Source: Streptomyces olindensis
Lineage (GTDB): Bacteria; Actinomycetota; Actinomycetes; Streptomycetales; Streptomycetaceae
NCBI GenBank assembly: GCA_000696115.1
Contig: JJOH01000001.1
Location: 124,001 to 188,000, forward strand
Length of the DNA stretch: 64,000 nucleotides
Reading direction: 5' to 3'
The position numbers and the translations under genes were made by a program. Positions within the stretch are counted from its first letter, which is position 1. Each line of letters opens with the position of its first letter. Below are positions 17,667 to 24,857 of this stretch, piece by piece. The notes beneath the pieces were generated by a model. That model was not told the origin of the DNA and made no database searches. It was given only the letters and a program-made list of their open reading frames with translations.

Positions 17667-19030
17667 CGCTGACTCCTTCGGAAACGCCGGACGTTGAACA
17701 CCATGGCCGGGACGACCAGCAGCAGGAGCAGTACGCCCAGCGCGCTGCCGAGGCCCTGGTTGTTGCCGCCGCCGAACGACACCAGCCACATCTGCGTCGC
17801 GAGGACGGTCGCGTCCTCCTGCACGGGCCCGGGCGCAATGATGTAGACGAGGTCGAAGACCTTCATCACGTTGATGACGAGGGTGACGAAGACGACCGTG
17901 AGGACCGGGGCGAGCAGCGGCACCGTGATGCGGCGGAAGATCTGCCACTCGTTGGCACCGTCCATCCGGGCCGCCTCCAGGGCGTCCCGGGGCAGCGTCG
18001 ACAGGCCCGCACCGATGAGGACCATCGCGAAGCCGGTCCAGATCCACAGGTAGGCACCGATGATCGCCGGGGTGACCAGCGCCGGGCCGAGCCAGGAGAC
18101 GCCCTCGTAGGGCGGGGCGAAGTTGGACGACGGCAGCTTCACCGCGTAGGAGCCCGACTCCAGGCCCTCGAAGCGGAAGGAGCCGTCGGCGGCGGTCGTG
18201 GCCGTGGCGACCGGCTTGCCGTCGCGGACCGCCTCGACCTTCATTCCGGGCAGCCCGCTCTCCCGCGCGTCGACCTTGCCCTGCTCTCCTCCCCCGCCGG
18301 GGGTGAAGTCCAGGTAGACGACACCGCGCAGTTCGTCGGAGGCGGCCTGCTGTCCCGCCGCCCCGGAGGCGGGCCGGGCGTCGCCGGGCAGGTCGCCGGG
18401 CTGCACGCCGACCAGGCCCAGCGTCACCGCGTCCCCGGGCGAGACGGACGCGCTCGTGCGGTAGGAGCCGTCCTTCTCCTTCGTCAGGCCCTGCCCGTCA
18501 CGTGCCCGGGCCGTCGGGTAGGAGGACTGCTCCTTGAACGCGTCGTGGACGGAGACGACCGCCGCGTTCAGCACGCCCTTGTCGGGGTCCTCGTCGTAGG
18601 CGAGGCGGAAGATGATGCCGGCGGCGAGGAAGGAGACCGCCATCGGCATGAAGAGGAGCAGTTTGAAGGCGGTGGCCCAGCGGACCTTCTCCACCAGGAC
18701 GGCCAGGATCAGGCCGAGCCCGGTGAGCAGGGCCGGGGCCACGACGACCCAGATGGCCGTGTTGCGCACGGCCTTGAGGGTCGCCGGGTCGCGGAACATC
18801 TCGGTGTAGTTGTCGCCGCCGACGAAGGTCGTGCCGGAGGCGTCGAAGAAGCTGCGGCCGACGCTGAAGAGGACGGGGTAGACGACGAGCGCGCCGAGCA
18901 GGAGCAGCGCCGGGAAGACGAACAGCAGGGCGACGATCTTCCCGCGCCGCCGCAGCCGCCGGGTACGGTCGGCGACCGGGCCGGGCGGCGGCGCCGGGGG
19001 GCTCGTCTCTTTCACGAGGGTGGCTGTCAT
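17663..19030 (-). CDS. Sugar ABC transporter permease (MalF type) with inserted extracytoplasmic domain
   Basis: A 455-residue permease, about 150 residues longer than ordinary MalF/UgpA-type subunits. The N-terminal spans end near residue 144 and the membrane core resumes at about 313 with the GVSWLGPAL segment. The EAA loop EAARMDGANEWQIFRRITVP and C-terminal half are normal. The insert (about 150-312) is predicted to face outside. It holds an Ala/Gly-rich linker and, at about 258-303, a SpaA/Cna-B or carboxypeptidase-regulatory-like beta-sandwich pattern (GLPGMKVEAVRDGKPVATAT, then DGSFRFEGLESGSYAVKLP). The gene starts six bases after the binding-protein stop. The domain may contact the binding protein or cell wall; this is inference. 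Confidence 0.9.
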   Translation of the reverse strand: MTATLVKETSPPAPPPGPVADRTRRLRRRGKIVALLFVFPALLLLGALVVYPVLFSVGRSFFDASGTTFVGGDNYTEMFRDPATLKAVRNTAIWVVVAPALLTGLGLILAVLVEKVRWATAFKLLLFMPMAVSFLAAGIIFRLAYDEDPDKGVLNAAVVSVHDAFKEQSSYPTARARDGQGLTKEKDGSYRTSASVSPGDAVTLGLVGVQPGDLPGDARPASGAAGQQAASDELRGVVYLDFTPGGGGEQGKVDARESGLPGMKVEAVRDGKPVATATTAADGSFRFEGLESGSYAVKLPSSNFAPPYEGVSWLGPALVTPAIIGAYLWIWTGFAMVLIGAGLSTLPRDALEAARMDGANEWQIFRRITVPLLAPVLTVVFVTLVINVMKVFDLVYIIAPGPVQEDATVLATQMWLVSFGGGNNQGLGSALGVLLLLLVVPAMVFNVRRFRRSQR

Positions 19031-19036
19031 GGCGGA

Positions 19037-20362
19037 TCAGTCCTGGTACGCCTTGGCCGCCGCGGCCTCCAGCTTCGCCGCGGTGCCCTTCGGGTCGGAC
19101 GGGTCGCGCAGGAAGTCCTGGAGCAGCTTCCACTCGCCGGCGCCCTTGGTGCCACCGAAGGCCGCGGGGGCCTGGTCGGACATGTCGAAGCGGACCGAGT
19201 CCCCGGCCTCGACGAGGGACTTGGCGGTGGCGCGGGTGACGTCGTCGCCGTAGGAGGCGAGGTCGAGCTTCTTGTTCGGGGAGAGGAAGCCGCCGGCCTC
19301 GGCCCACACCGCGGAGGCCTCGGGGGTCGCCAGGTACTCCAGGAGGGCCTGGGCGGCCTTCTGGTTCTTGCCGTCCTTGAGGACGACGGCGGCGTCACCG
19401 CCACTGACGACGGGGGCCTCGCCGCCGCCGACCGCCGGGAACGGGAAGAAGTTCGCGTCCTCGCCGACCTTCTTGCCGAACTGGTCCTTGGCGACACCGG
19501 CGACGAAGTCGCCCTCGTAGACCATGCCCGCCTCGGGTTCCGGCCCGAACACCTTCTCCACCGAGCCGGGGAAGTCGGTGTTCAGGGCGCCCTTCTGGCC
19601 GCCGGCGATGAGCTGCTTGTCCTTGAAGAGCTTGCCGAGGGTGGTGAGGGCGTCGACGACGGAGGAGTCGGTCCACTTCAGCTCGTGGGCGGCGAGGGCG
19701 TCGTACTTCTCGGGTCCGGCCTGGGAGAGGTAGATGTTCTCGAACCAGTCGGTGAGGGTCCAGCCGTCCTGACCGGCGACGGAGAACGCGGCGAGCCCGG
19801 AGTCGGAGACGGTCTGCCCGGCCTTGAGCATCTCGTCGTAGGTCTTCGGGGGCTTCACGCCGGCCTGGGCGAGGGCGTCGGGGCTGTACCAGACGGTCGA
19901 CTTGTGGGCGGCCTTGAAGTAGAGGCCGTACAGGGTGCCGTCGACGCTGCCGTACTCCTTCCACACGGGGGCGTAGCCAGCGTCGACGGCCTGCTCGGTC
20001 TTCTTCGACAGCGGCTTGAGCCAGCCCTTCTGCGCGAACTGCTTGAGCACGCCGACCTGCGGGACCATCACGACGTCGGGGGCGTTGCCGCCCTCGATCT
20101 TGCTGCCGACGACGGTGGAGACGTTGTCGCCGGTGGACGTGAACTGCGTCTTGGCGCCGGTCTTCTCGGTGAAGGCGTCCAGCACCTTCTGGAAGTTCTT
20201 CTGCTCGGTGCCGGACCAGACGCCGGCCACGGTGACGGTCTGGCCGTCGAGGGCCTTGTCGCCGCCGCCGGCCGTGACCGGGCCGCCGCCGCAGGCGGTC
20301 GCGCCGAGTGCCAGGGCGAGGGCGGTGCAGCCGGTGAGCAGGGTGGTACGTCGTCGCATCAT
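19037..20362 (-). CDS. Sugar ABC transporter substrate-binding lipoprotein
   Basis: A 441-residue family 1 solute-binding lipoprotein. After a basic RRRTTLLTG start, a hydrophobic stretch ends in the lipobox ATAC near residue 24, followed by Gly-rich spacing. Family features include DVVMVPQVG, GLYFKAAHKSTVWYSPDAL and KTYDEMLKAGQTV, the usual order in MalE/extracellular sugar-binding proteins. AAGGGA precedes the ATG. It lies between the GH13 hydrolase (37 bases upstream) and the two permeases, so it probably captures an alpha-glucoside or malto-oligosaccharide for import. The exact sugar is not shown by sequence. Confidence 0.92.
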   Translation of the reverse strand: MMRRRTTLLTGCTALALALGATACGGGPVTAGGGDKALDGQTVTVAGVWSGTEQKNFQKVLDAFTEKTGAKTQFTSTGDNVSTVVGSKIEGGNAPDVVMVPQVGVLKQFAQKGWLKPLSKKTEQAVDAGYAPVWKEYGSVDGTLYGLYFKAAHKSTVWYSPDALAQAGVKPPKTYDEMLKAGQTVSDSGLAAFSVAGQDGWTLTDWFENIYLSQAGPEKYDALAAHELKWTDSSVVDALTTLGKLFKDKQLIAGGQKGALNTDFPGSVEKVFGPEPEAGMVYEGDFVAGVAKDQFGKKVGEDANFFPFPAVGGGEAPVVSGGDAAVVLKDGKNQKAAQALLEYLATPEASAVWAEAGGFLSPNKKLDLASYGDDVTRATAKSLVEAGDSVRFDMSDQAPAAFGGTKGAGEWKLLQDFLRDPSDPKGTAAKLEAAAAKAYQD

Positions 20363-20399
20363 CGTTGATGTCCCTTCGGGGAGTTGACTTGCGGGGCGG

Positions 20400-22022
20400 T
20401 CAGGAACGGATCCACCAGGCGGCCGTCGAGCCGGAGAGCACTCCGGGCGGGCAGGGGCCGCTGGCGAGCAGCGGGGTGCCGGAGACCGGCGCGGGCGTGG
20501 GGGCGGTGCCGAAGTTGACGGCGCATACGAGGTCGTCGCCGCGTTCGAAGGCCAGGACTCCGGGCGGGGTGTCCAGCCAGCGCAGCGTGCCCTCGCCCAA
20601 CTGGGGCAGCGCGGCGCGCAGTTGGAGGCCGTCGCGGTACAGGTGCCAGAAGGAGCGGGTGTCGGCGAGGGCGCGGTCGGTGGCGTACTCGGCGAAGTAC
20701 TCGGGCTGCGGCAGCCACGGCTTGGCGCTCTCCGCGCCCGGGGTGAAGCCGAACGGCGAGGCCTGGCCCGACCAGGGCAGCGGCACGCGGCAGCCGTCGC
20801 GGGTGCGGGCCCTGCTTCCGGTGCGGCGGAAGATCGGGTCGGTGAGCACGTCGTCGGGCAGGTCCACGACCTCGGGCAGGCCGAGTTCCTCGCCCTGGTA
20901 GATGTAGGCGGCGCCGGGCAGCGCCAGCATCAGCAGGGCGGCGGCGCGGGCCCGGGCGGCGCCGAGTCCGCTGCCCTCGGTGGCGGGTTCGCCGTAGCGG
21001 GTGACGGTGCGGACCTGGTCGTGGTTGTTGAGGACCCAGGTGACGGTCGAGCCCGTCCCGGCGATGTCGTCCATGGCCTCGGAGATGACCTTGCGGAAGG
21101 CGTCCGGGTCCCAGGGGGCGCTGAGCAGGTCGAAGAAGAAGGCCTGGTGGAGTTCGTCGGGGCGGACGTACTGGGCGTGCTCGCGGGCGGTGGGGACGGA
21201 GACCTCGCCGACGAGGAGGCGCTCGCGGCCGTCGCGCTCGGTGTACTCCTCGCAGACGGAGCGCCAGCGGCGCCACACGTCGTGGACCTCGGGCTGGTTC
21301 CAGGCGAGCGGGTTGACCGAGTCGCGGGTGCGGGCGTCGGCCTCCGGGTCGTCGGAGTCGGGCAGCTCGGGGTGCTTGTAGAGGCCGGCGGCGACGTCGA
21401 TGCGGAAGCCGTCGATGCCGCGGTCCAGCCAGAAGCGCAGGATCCGGTCGAACTCGGCGGCGATCTCGGGGTTGCGCCAGTTCCAGTCGGGCTGCTCGGG
21501 GGCGAACATGTGCAGGTACCACTGGCCGGGCCGGCCGTCGGGTTCGGTGACCCGGGTCCAGGCGGGTCCGCCGAACATGGAGTGCCAGTTGTTGGGCGGC
21601 TCGGAGCCGTCGGGGCCGCGGCCGTCGGCGAAGTGGAAGCGGGCCCGGGCCGGGCTGCCGGGGGCGGCGGCGAGGGCCTGGCGGAACCAGGGGTGCTCGC
21701 TGGAGCAGTGGTTCGGGACGATGTCGAGCAGCACCTTGATGCCGAGCCGCCGCGCGGAGCCCACCAGCAGGTCGAACTCGCCGAGGTCGCCGAAGAGCGG
21801 GTCGACGTCGCAGTAGTCGGCCACGTCGTAGCCGTGGTCGTGCTGCGGCGAGGGATAGAAGGGGCTCAGCCAGATCCCGTCGACGCCGAGCTTCTTCAGG
21901 TACGGCAACCCGGCCCGGACCCCGGCGAGATCGCCGATGCCGTCACCGGTGCTGTCCAGGAAGCTGCGGACATACACCTGATAGATCACGGCGTCGCGCC
22001 ACCAGTGGTACTTACTCAGCAT
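20400..22022 (-). CDS. GH13 alpha-glucosidase / oligo-1,6-glucosidase-like hydrolase
   Basis: A 540-residue cytoplasmic GH13 enzyme. Conserved regions are visible in order: LDIVPNHCS, GFRIDVAAG with the nucleophile Asp, LLVGEVSVP with the acid/base Glu, and VLNNHDQVR with the transition-state Asp. Also present is the QVYVRSFLDSTGDGIGDLAG start of the alpha-glucosidase and oligo-1,6-glucosidase branch. No signal peptide is present, so it would split imported alpha-glucosides inside the cell. It is the first gene of the operon with the binding protein and permeases. No ribosome site precedes its ATG, and a TTGACA sits about 32 bases upstream, consistent with a leaderless mRNA. Substrate preference (maltose, isomaltose, trehalose) is not determinable here. 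Confidence 0.92.
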   Translation of the reverse strand: MLSKYHWWRDAVIYQVYVRSFLDSTGDGIGDLAGVRAGLPYLKKLGVDGIWLSPFYPSPQHDHGYDVADYCDVDPLFGDLGEFDLLVGSARRLGIKVLLDIVPNHCSSEHPWFRQALAAAPGSPARARFHFADGRGPDGSEPPNNWHSMFGGPAWTRVTEPDGRPGQWYLHMFAPEQPDWNWRNPEIAAEFDRILRFWLDRGIDGFRIDVAAGLYKHPELPDSDDPEADARTRDSVNPLAWNQPEVHDVWRRWRSVCEEYTERDGRERLLVGEVSVPTAREHAQYVRPDELHQAFFFDLLSAPWDPDAFRKVISEAMDDIAGTGSTVTWVLNNHDQVRTVTRYGEPATEGSGLGAARARAAALLMLALPGAAYIYQGEELGLPEVVDLPDDVLTDPIFRRTGSRARTRDGCRVPLPWSGQASPFGFTPGAESAKPWLPQPEYFAEYATDRALADTRSFWHLYRDGLQLRAALPQLGEGTLRWLDTPPGVLAFERGDDLVCAVNFGTAPTPAPVSGTPLLASGPCPPGVLSGSTAAWWIRS

Positions 22023-22059
22023 GCATGCATGTTAGGTAGGCGTGTCGCAGGGGTGTCAA
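22023..22059 (-). promoter_or_regulatory. Candidate promoter of the alpha-glucoside operon, probably leaderless
   Basis: On the minus strand TTGACA (22059-22054) is followed after 17-18 bases by CCTAAC or CTAACA. The GH13 start codon begins only 32 bases after the -35. Transcription would therefore start at or within a base or two of the ATG, which fits the lack of any Shine-Dalgarno sequence. The segment also carries GTTAGGTAG on the plus strand, resembling half of the operator found before the padR gene at 23485-23499. Confidence 0.45.
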
Positions 22060-22141
22060 TGAAAAGAACAGCGGTTACTGCCAGGTTGGGCGACCAAATG
22101 CGGACTTACTGGGTCAATCGCACGACAGATGAGACGTCGCC

Positions 22142-22158
22142 GTTACTTAACAAGTAAC
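22142..22158. promoter_or_regulatory. 17-base perfect palindrome upstream of the GH13 operon
   Basis: GTTACTTAACAAGTAAC has perfect seven-base arms around AAC. It overlaps the stop codon of the orphan binding-protein gene and lies about 83 bases upstream of the GH13 promoter. Its AT content is striking in this GC-rich context. It may be a regulator operator; it has no adjacent dedicated regulator gene, and its symmetry differs from the LacI palindrome at 44604. Confidence 0.4.
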
Positions 22159-23429
22159 TAGCGGCTGGAGATGGCCGCCAGCTCCCGCGCCAGACGCCGA
22201 ACCGCCGCCTCGGGTGTCTCCCGCCCGGCCAGCGCGTCGTGCACGACCGCCTGCACGGCCAGGCTGACCTGGTCATAGCGCGGGCTCTTGGGGCGCGGGG
22301 CGGCAGCGAGCACGCTCTGGCGCAGGGTCGGCAGATAGGGGAACCGGCGGATCAGCTCCGGGTCCTCGTAGAGATCGGCCCGCACGGGCGGCAGCGCGCC
22401 GCGCGTGAGGACCTGGCGCTGGACGCGCTCACTGGTGAGGTACGCGATCAGCCGGGCGGCCGAGTCGGGGTGCCGGGCGTGCGCGCTCACGGCCAGGTTG
22501 GACCCGCCGAGCACACTGGTCCCCGGCCCGTCCGGTCCCGGCAGCGGTACGGCGCCGACCTCGCCGGCGACCTTCGAGCCGGGGGCGGAGGCGCCGACGT
22601 AGGCGTACGGCCAGTTCCGCAGGAAGAGCAGCCGGCCGTCCTGGAAGGCCTGCTTGGACTCCTCCTCCTTGTACGTCAGCGCCTCTCTCGGGATCCAGCC
22701 CTCGCGCACCCCGCGCGCCAGGAAGCCGATGCCTTCGCGGGCCGCCGCCGAGTCGACCGTGACGCGCTCGCCCTCGTCGCCGAGGATCGAGCCGCCCGCC
22801 GAGTAGACGGCCTCGGCCGCGTTGACGGTGAGGCCCTCGTAGGGCAGGAACTGCCCGGCGTACCCGTCGAGGCCGTGTTTCGGGGCGATGGTCTTCGCGT
22901 ACCGCTCCAGCTCGGCCCAGGTGCGCGGCGGCTCGACGCCCTCCTTCGCGAGGACGTCCTTGCGGTACAGCAGCAGACCCGCGTTGGTGACGTACGGGAC
23001 GGCGTAGAGCTGTCCGTCGTAGGTCGCCGTGTCCACGACGGGCTGGAGGAAGGTGTTCAGCGGGAAGCGGTCGCGGGGCAGGGGCCGGATCCACCCGGCG
23101 GCGGCGAACTCCGAGGTCCAGTTGACGTCGATGTTGAGCACGTCGAACCGGCTGCGGTCGCGGTCGCGCAGGTCGGTGACCATCTGCGCCTGGGTCTCGT
23201 CGGCCGAGTCGGGCAGCTCGACGAGGGTGACCTTCTCGCCTGGGTGGGTGCGGTTCCAGCCCTCCAGCAGAGGGCCGAGGTAGCCGGTGAGGTCCCCGGC
23301 GGTGGCCAGGGTGAGCGGTCCGCGACCGCCCTCCGGCGGCTCCCCGGCCTGCGCTCCGGCGGCGACGTAACCGGTCAGGACCACGACGAGAACGAGAAGG
23401 CCCCTACCCGCGGCATGGATCCACCGCAT
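22158..23429 (-). CDS. Orphan sugar-type ABC substrate-binding protein, secreted without lipobox
   Basis: A 423-residue family 1 solute-binding protein: FDVLNIDVNWTSEFAAAGWI, LYAVPYVTNAGLLLYRKDVL and PPRTWAELERYAKTI are typical of extracellular sugar-binding proteins. I start at the ATG at 23429 because GGGAGGA lies just upstream; an in-frame GTG at 23447 lacks such a site. The N-terminus has a signal peptide (GLLVLVVVLTGYVAAGAQA) with no Cys in lipobox position, so it would be cleaved and released or be held by other means. It has no permease genes of its own and precedes the GH13 operon on the same strand. It could be an alternative receptor for those permeases; this is inference. Confidence 0.87.
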   Translation of the reverse strand: MRWIHAAGRGLLVLVVVLTGYVAAGAQAGEPPEGGRGPLTLATAGDLTGYLGPLLEGWNRTHPGEKVTLVELPDSADETQAQMVTDLRDRDRSRFDVLNIDVNWTSEFAAAGWIRPLPRDRFPLNTFLQPVVDTATYDGQLYAVPYVTNAGLLLYRKDVLAKEGVEPPRTWAELERYAKTIAPKHGLDGYAGQFLPYEGLTVNAAEAVYSAGGSILGDEGERVTVDSAAAREGIGFLARGVREGWIPREALTYKEEESKQAFQDGRLLFLRNWPYAYVGASAPGSKVAGEVGAVPLPGPDGPGTSVLGGSNLAVSAHARHPDSAARLIAYLTSERVQRQVLTRGALPPVRADLYEDPELIRRFPYLPTLRQSVLAAAPRPKSPRYDQVSLAVQAVVHDALAGRETPEAAVRRLARELAAISSR

Positions 23430-23484
23430 AGGTTCCTCCCTGTACACCGGCGACGGGCACCCTTGCCCGGAACAGAGGCCATGT

Positions 23485-23499
23485 ATACCTGTTAGGTAT
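23485..23499. promoter_or_regulatory. Candidate PadR operator
   Basis: ATACCTGTTAGGTAT has perfect six-base arms around GTT. It lies 52 bases before the padR GTG, between that gene and the divergent binding-protein gene, and a -10-like GATACT follows at 23504-23509. Short AT-rich palindromes of this size next to padR genes are the usual autoregulatory sites of the family, so PadR probably represses its own operon here. Confidence 0.6.
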
Positions 23500-23550
23500 G
23501 GGCGATACTAGGGCCTGGAGCACATTGGACCGGACAGGAGGACTGCACGC

Positions 23551-24066
23551 GTGCGCCTGCCCCTCCTGGCACTCCTCGCCCGCGGACCCGCCCACGGCTA
23601 CGAGCTCAAGCAGGACCTTGAGCAACTGCTGGGCTCCGCGTACCCTCAGCCGAACGTCGGCCAGATCTATGTGACCCTCGGCCGCCTCGAGAAGTCGGGA
23701 CTGATCGAGGGCGAGGACGTGGCGCAGTCCAGCCGGCCCAACAAGAAGGTCTACCACCTCACCGACGCCGGGCGGGAGGCGCTGCGCGCCTGGTTCGAGG
23801 AGCCCGAGGACGAGCCGCGGGTACGGGACGAGTTCTTCATGAAGCTGGCGCTCGCCCCGCAGACCGGCCTCGCCGACCAGATCGCCCTGATCAACCAGCA
23901 GCGGCGCCAGTACCTGAACACGATGCGGCAGTTGTCGAAGCTGGCCGCCGCCGAAGACCGCGACAACCGCATCGCCCATCTGCTGATCGAGGGCGCGATG
24001 CTGCACCTGCAGGCCGACCTCGACTGGCTGGAGCGGTGCCAGGAAGAGCTGGAGGAGCTGGAGTGA
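23551..24066 (+). CDS. PadR family transcriptional regulator
   Basis: A 171-residue protein with the PadR winged-helix domain: LLALLARGPAHGYELKQDLEQ, then VTLGRLEKSGLIEGEDV and KKVYHLTDAGREALRAWF. The C-terminal helical region (about 100-171) is of the type used for dimerisation. The GTG start follows AGGAGG with nine bases spacing. Its stop overlaps the GTG of the ABC ATPase (GTGA). PadR proteins coupled to MacB-type exporters usually repress them until a membrane-active compound is present. The palindrome at 23485-23499 is the likely binding site. Confidence 0.92.
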   Translation: MRLPLLALLARGPAHGYELKQDLEQLLGSAYPQPNVGQIYVTLGRLEKSGLIEGEDVAQSSRPNKKVYHLTDAGREALRAWFEEPEDEPRVRDEFFMKLALAPQTGLADQIALINQQRRQYLNTMRQLSKLAAAEDRDNRIAHLLIEGAMLHLQADLDWLERCQEELEELE

Positions 24067-24818
24067 GCGACGACCGTCCCGCTCCTGTGCTGCGCGCCGA
24101 GGGGCTGGTGAAGACCCACCACGGCGAGGGCGCGCCCGCCCACGCCGTGCGCGGGGTCGACCTGTGCGTCCGGCAGGGCGAGTTCGTGGCGATCACCGGC
24201 CCGTCCGGCGCGGGCAAGTCGACGCTGCTGCACCTGCTCGGCGGGCTCCAGCGGCCGGACGCGGGCAGCATCTGGCTCGACGGCGAGCCGACCGACTCCT
24301 ACAGCGAGGCCCGCTGGGCGGTGGAGCGCAGGAAGCGGATCGGGATCGTCTTCCAGTTCTTCAACCTCGTGTCGAACCTGTCCGTCGCCGACAACGTGGA
24401 GCTGCCGGCGCTGCTCGCCGGGACCCCGCCGAAGCAGGCGCGGGCCGAGCGGGAGCAGCTGCTGGCCGAGCTGGGGCTGACCGGCAAGGAGCGCAGCATG
24501 CCGGGCGAGCTGTCCGGCGGCGAGCAGCAGCGGGTCGCCCTGGCCCGGGCCCTGGTCAACCACCCTCCGCTGCTGCTGGCCGACGAGCCCGCGGGCAGCC
24601 TCGACAGCAAGGGCACCCGCGAGGTGATGCGGCTGCTGTCCCGCTTCCACCAGCGCGGCCAGACGATCCTGCTGGTCACCCATGACGCGCGACTGGCGAG
24701 CGCCGCGGACCGCGTGATCAGCTTCTTCGACGGCCGGATCGCCGACGACGCGACCCTCGACGGCGGCACCCCGCCGCGCCGTGCCGGCATATCCGGCGTG
24801 CTGGAGCTCAGGGACTGA
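24063..24818 (+). CDS. ABC transporter ATP-binding protein (MacB/LolD type)
   Basis: A 251-residue ATPase. It shows the LolD/MacB pattern VRQGEFVAITGPSGAGKSTL (Walker A), IGIVFQFFNLVSNLSVADNV (Q-loop), LSGGEQQRVALARALVN and LLLADEPAGSLDSK (Walker B). It starts at the GTG that overlaps the padR stop. The FtsX-like permease follows after 39 bases, making a three-gene unit padR-ATPase-permease. Such mechanotransmission-type ABC systems usually export or expel antimicrobial peptides or lipids rather than import nutrients. The substrate is unknown. Confidence 0.93.
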   Translation: MSDDRPAPVLRAEGLVKTHHGEGAPAHAVRGVDLCVRQGEFVAITGPSGAGKSTLLHLLGGLQRPDAGSIWLDGEPTDSYSEARWAVERRKRIGIVFQFFNLVSNLSVADNVELPALLAGTPPKQARAEREQLLAELGLTGKERSMPGELSGGEQQRVALARALVNHPPLLLADEPAGSLDSKGTREVMRLLSRFHQRGQTILLVTHDARLASAADRVISFFDGRIADDATLDGGTPPRRAGISGVLELRD

Positions 24819-24857
24819 CATGCGCGTGTACGACGATCCCCGGAAGGGCTGACCCGT

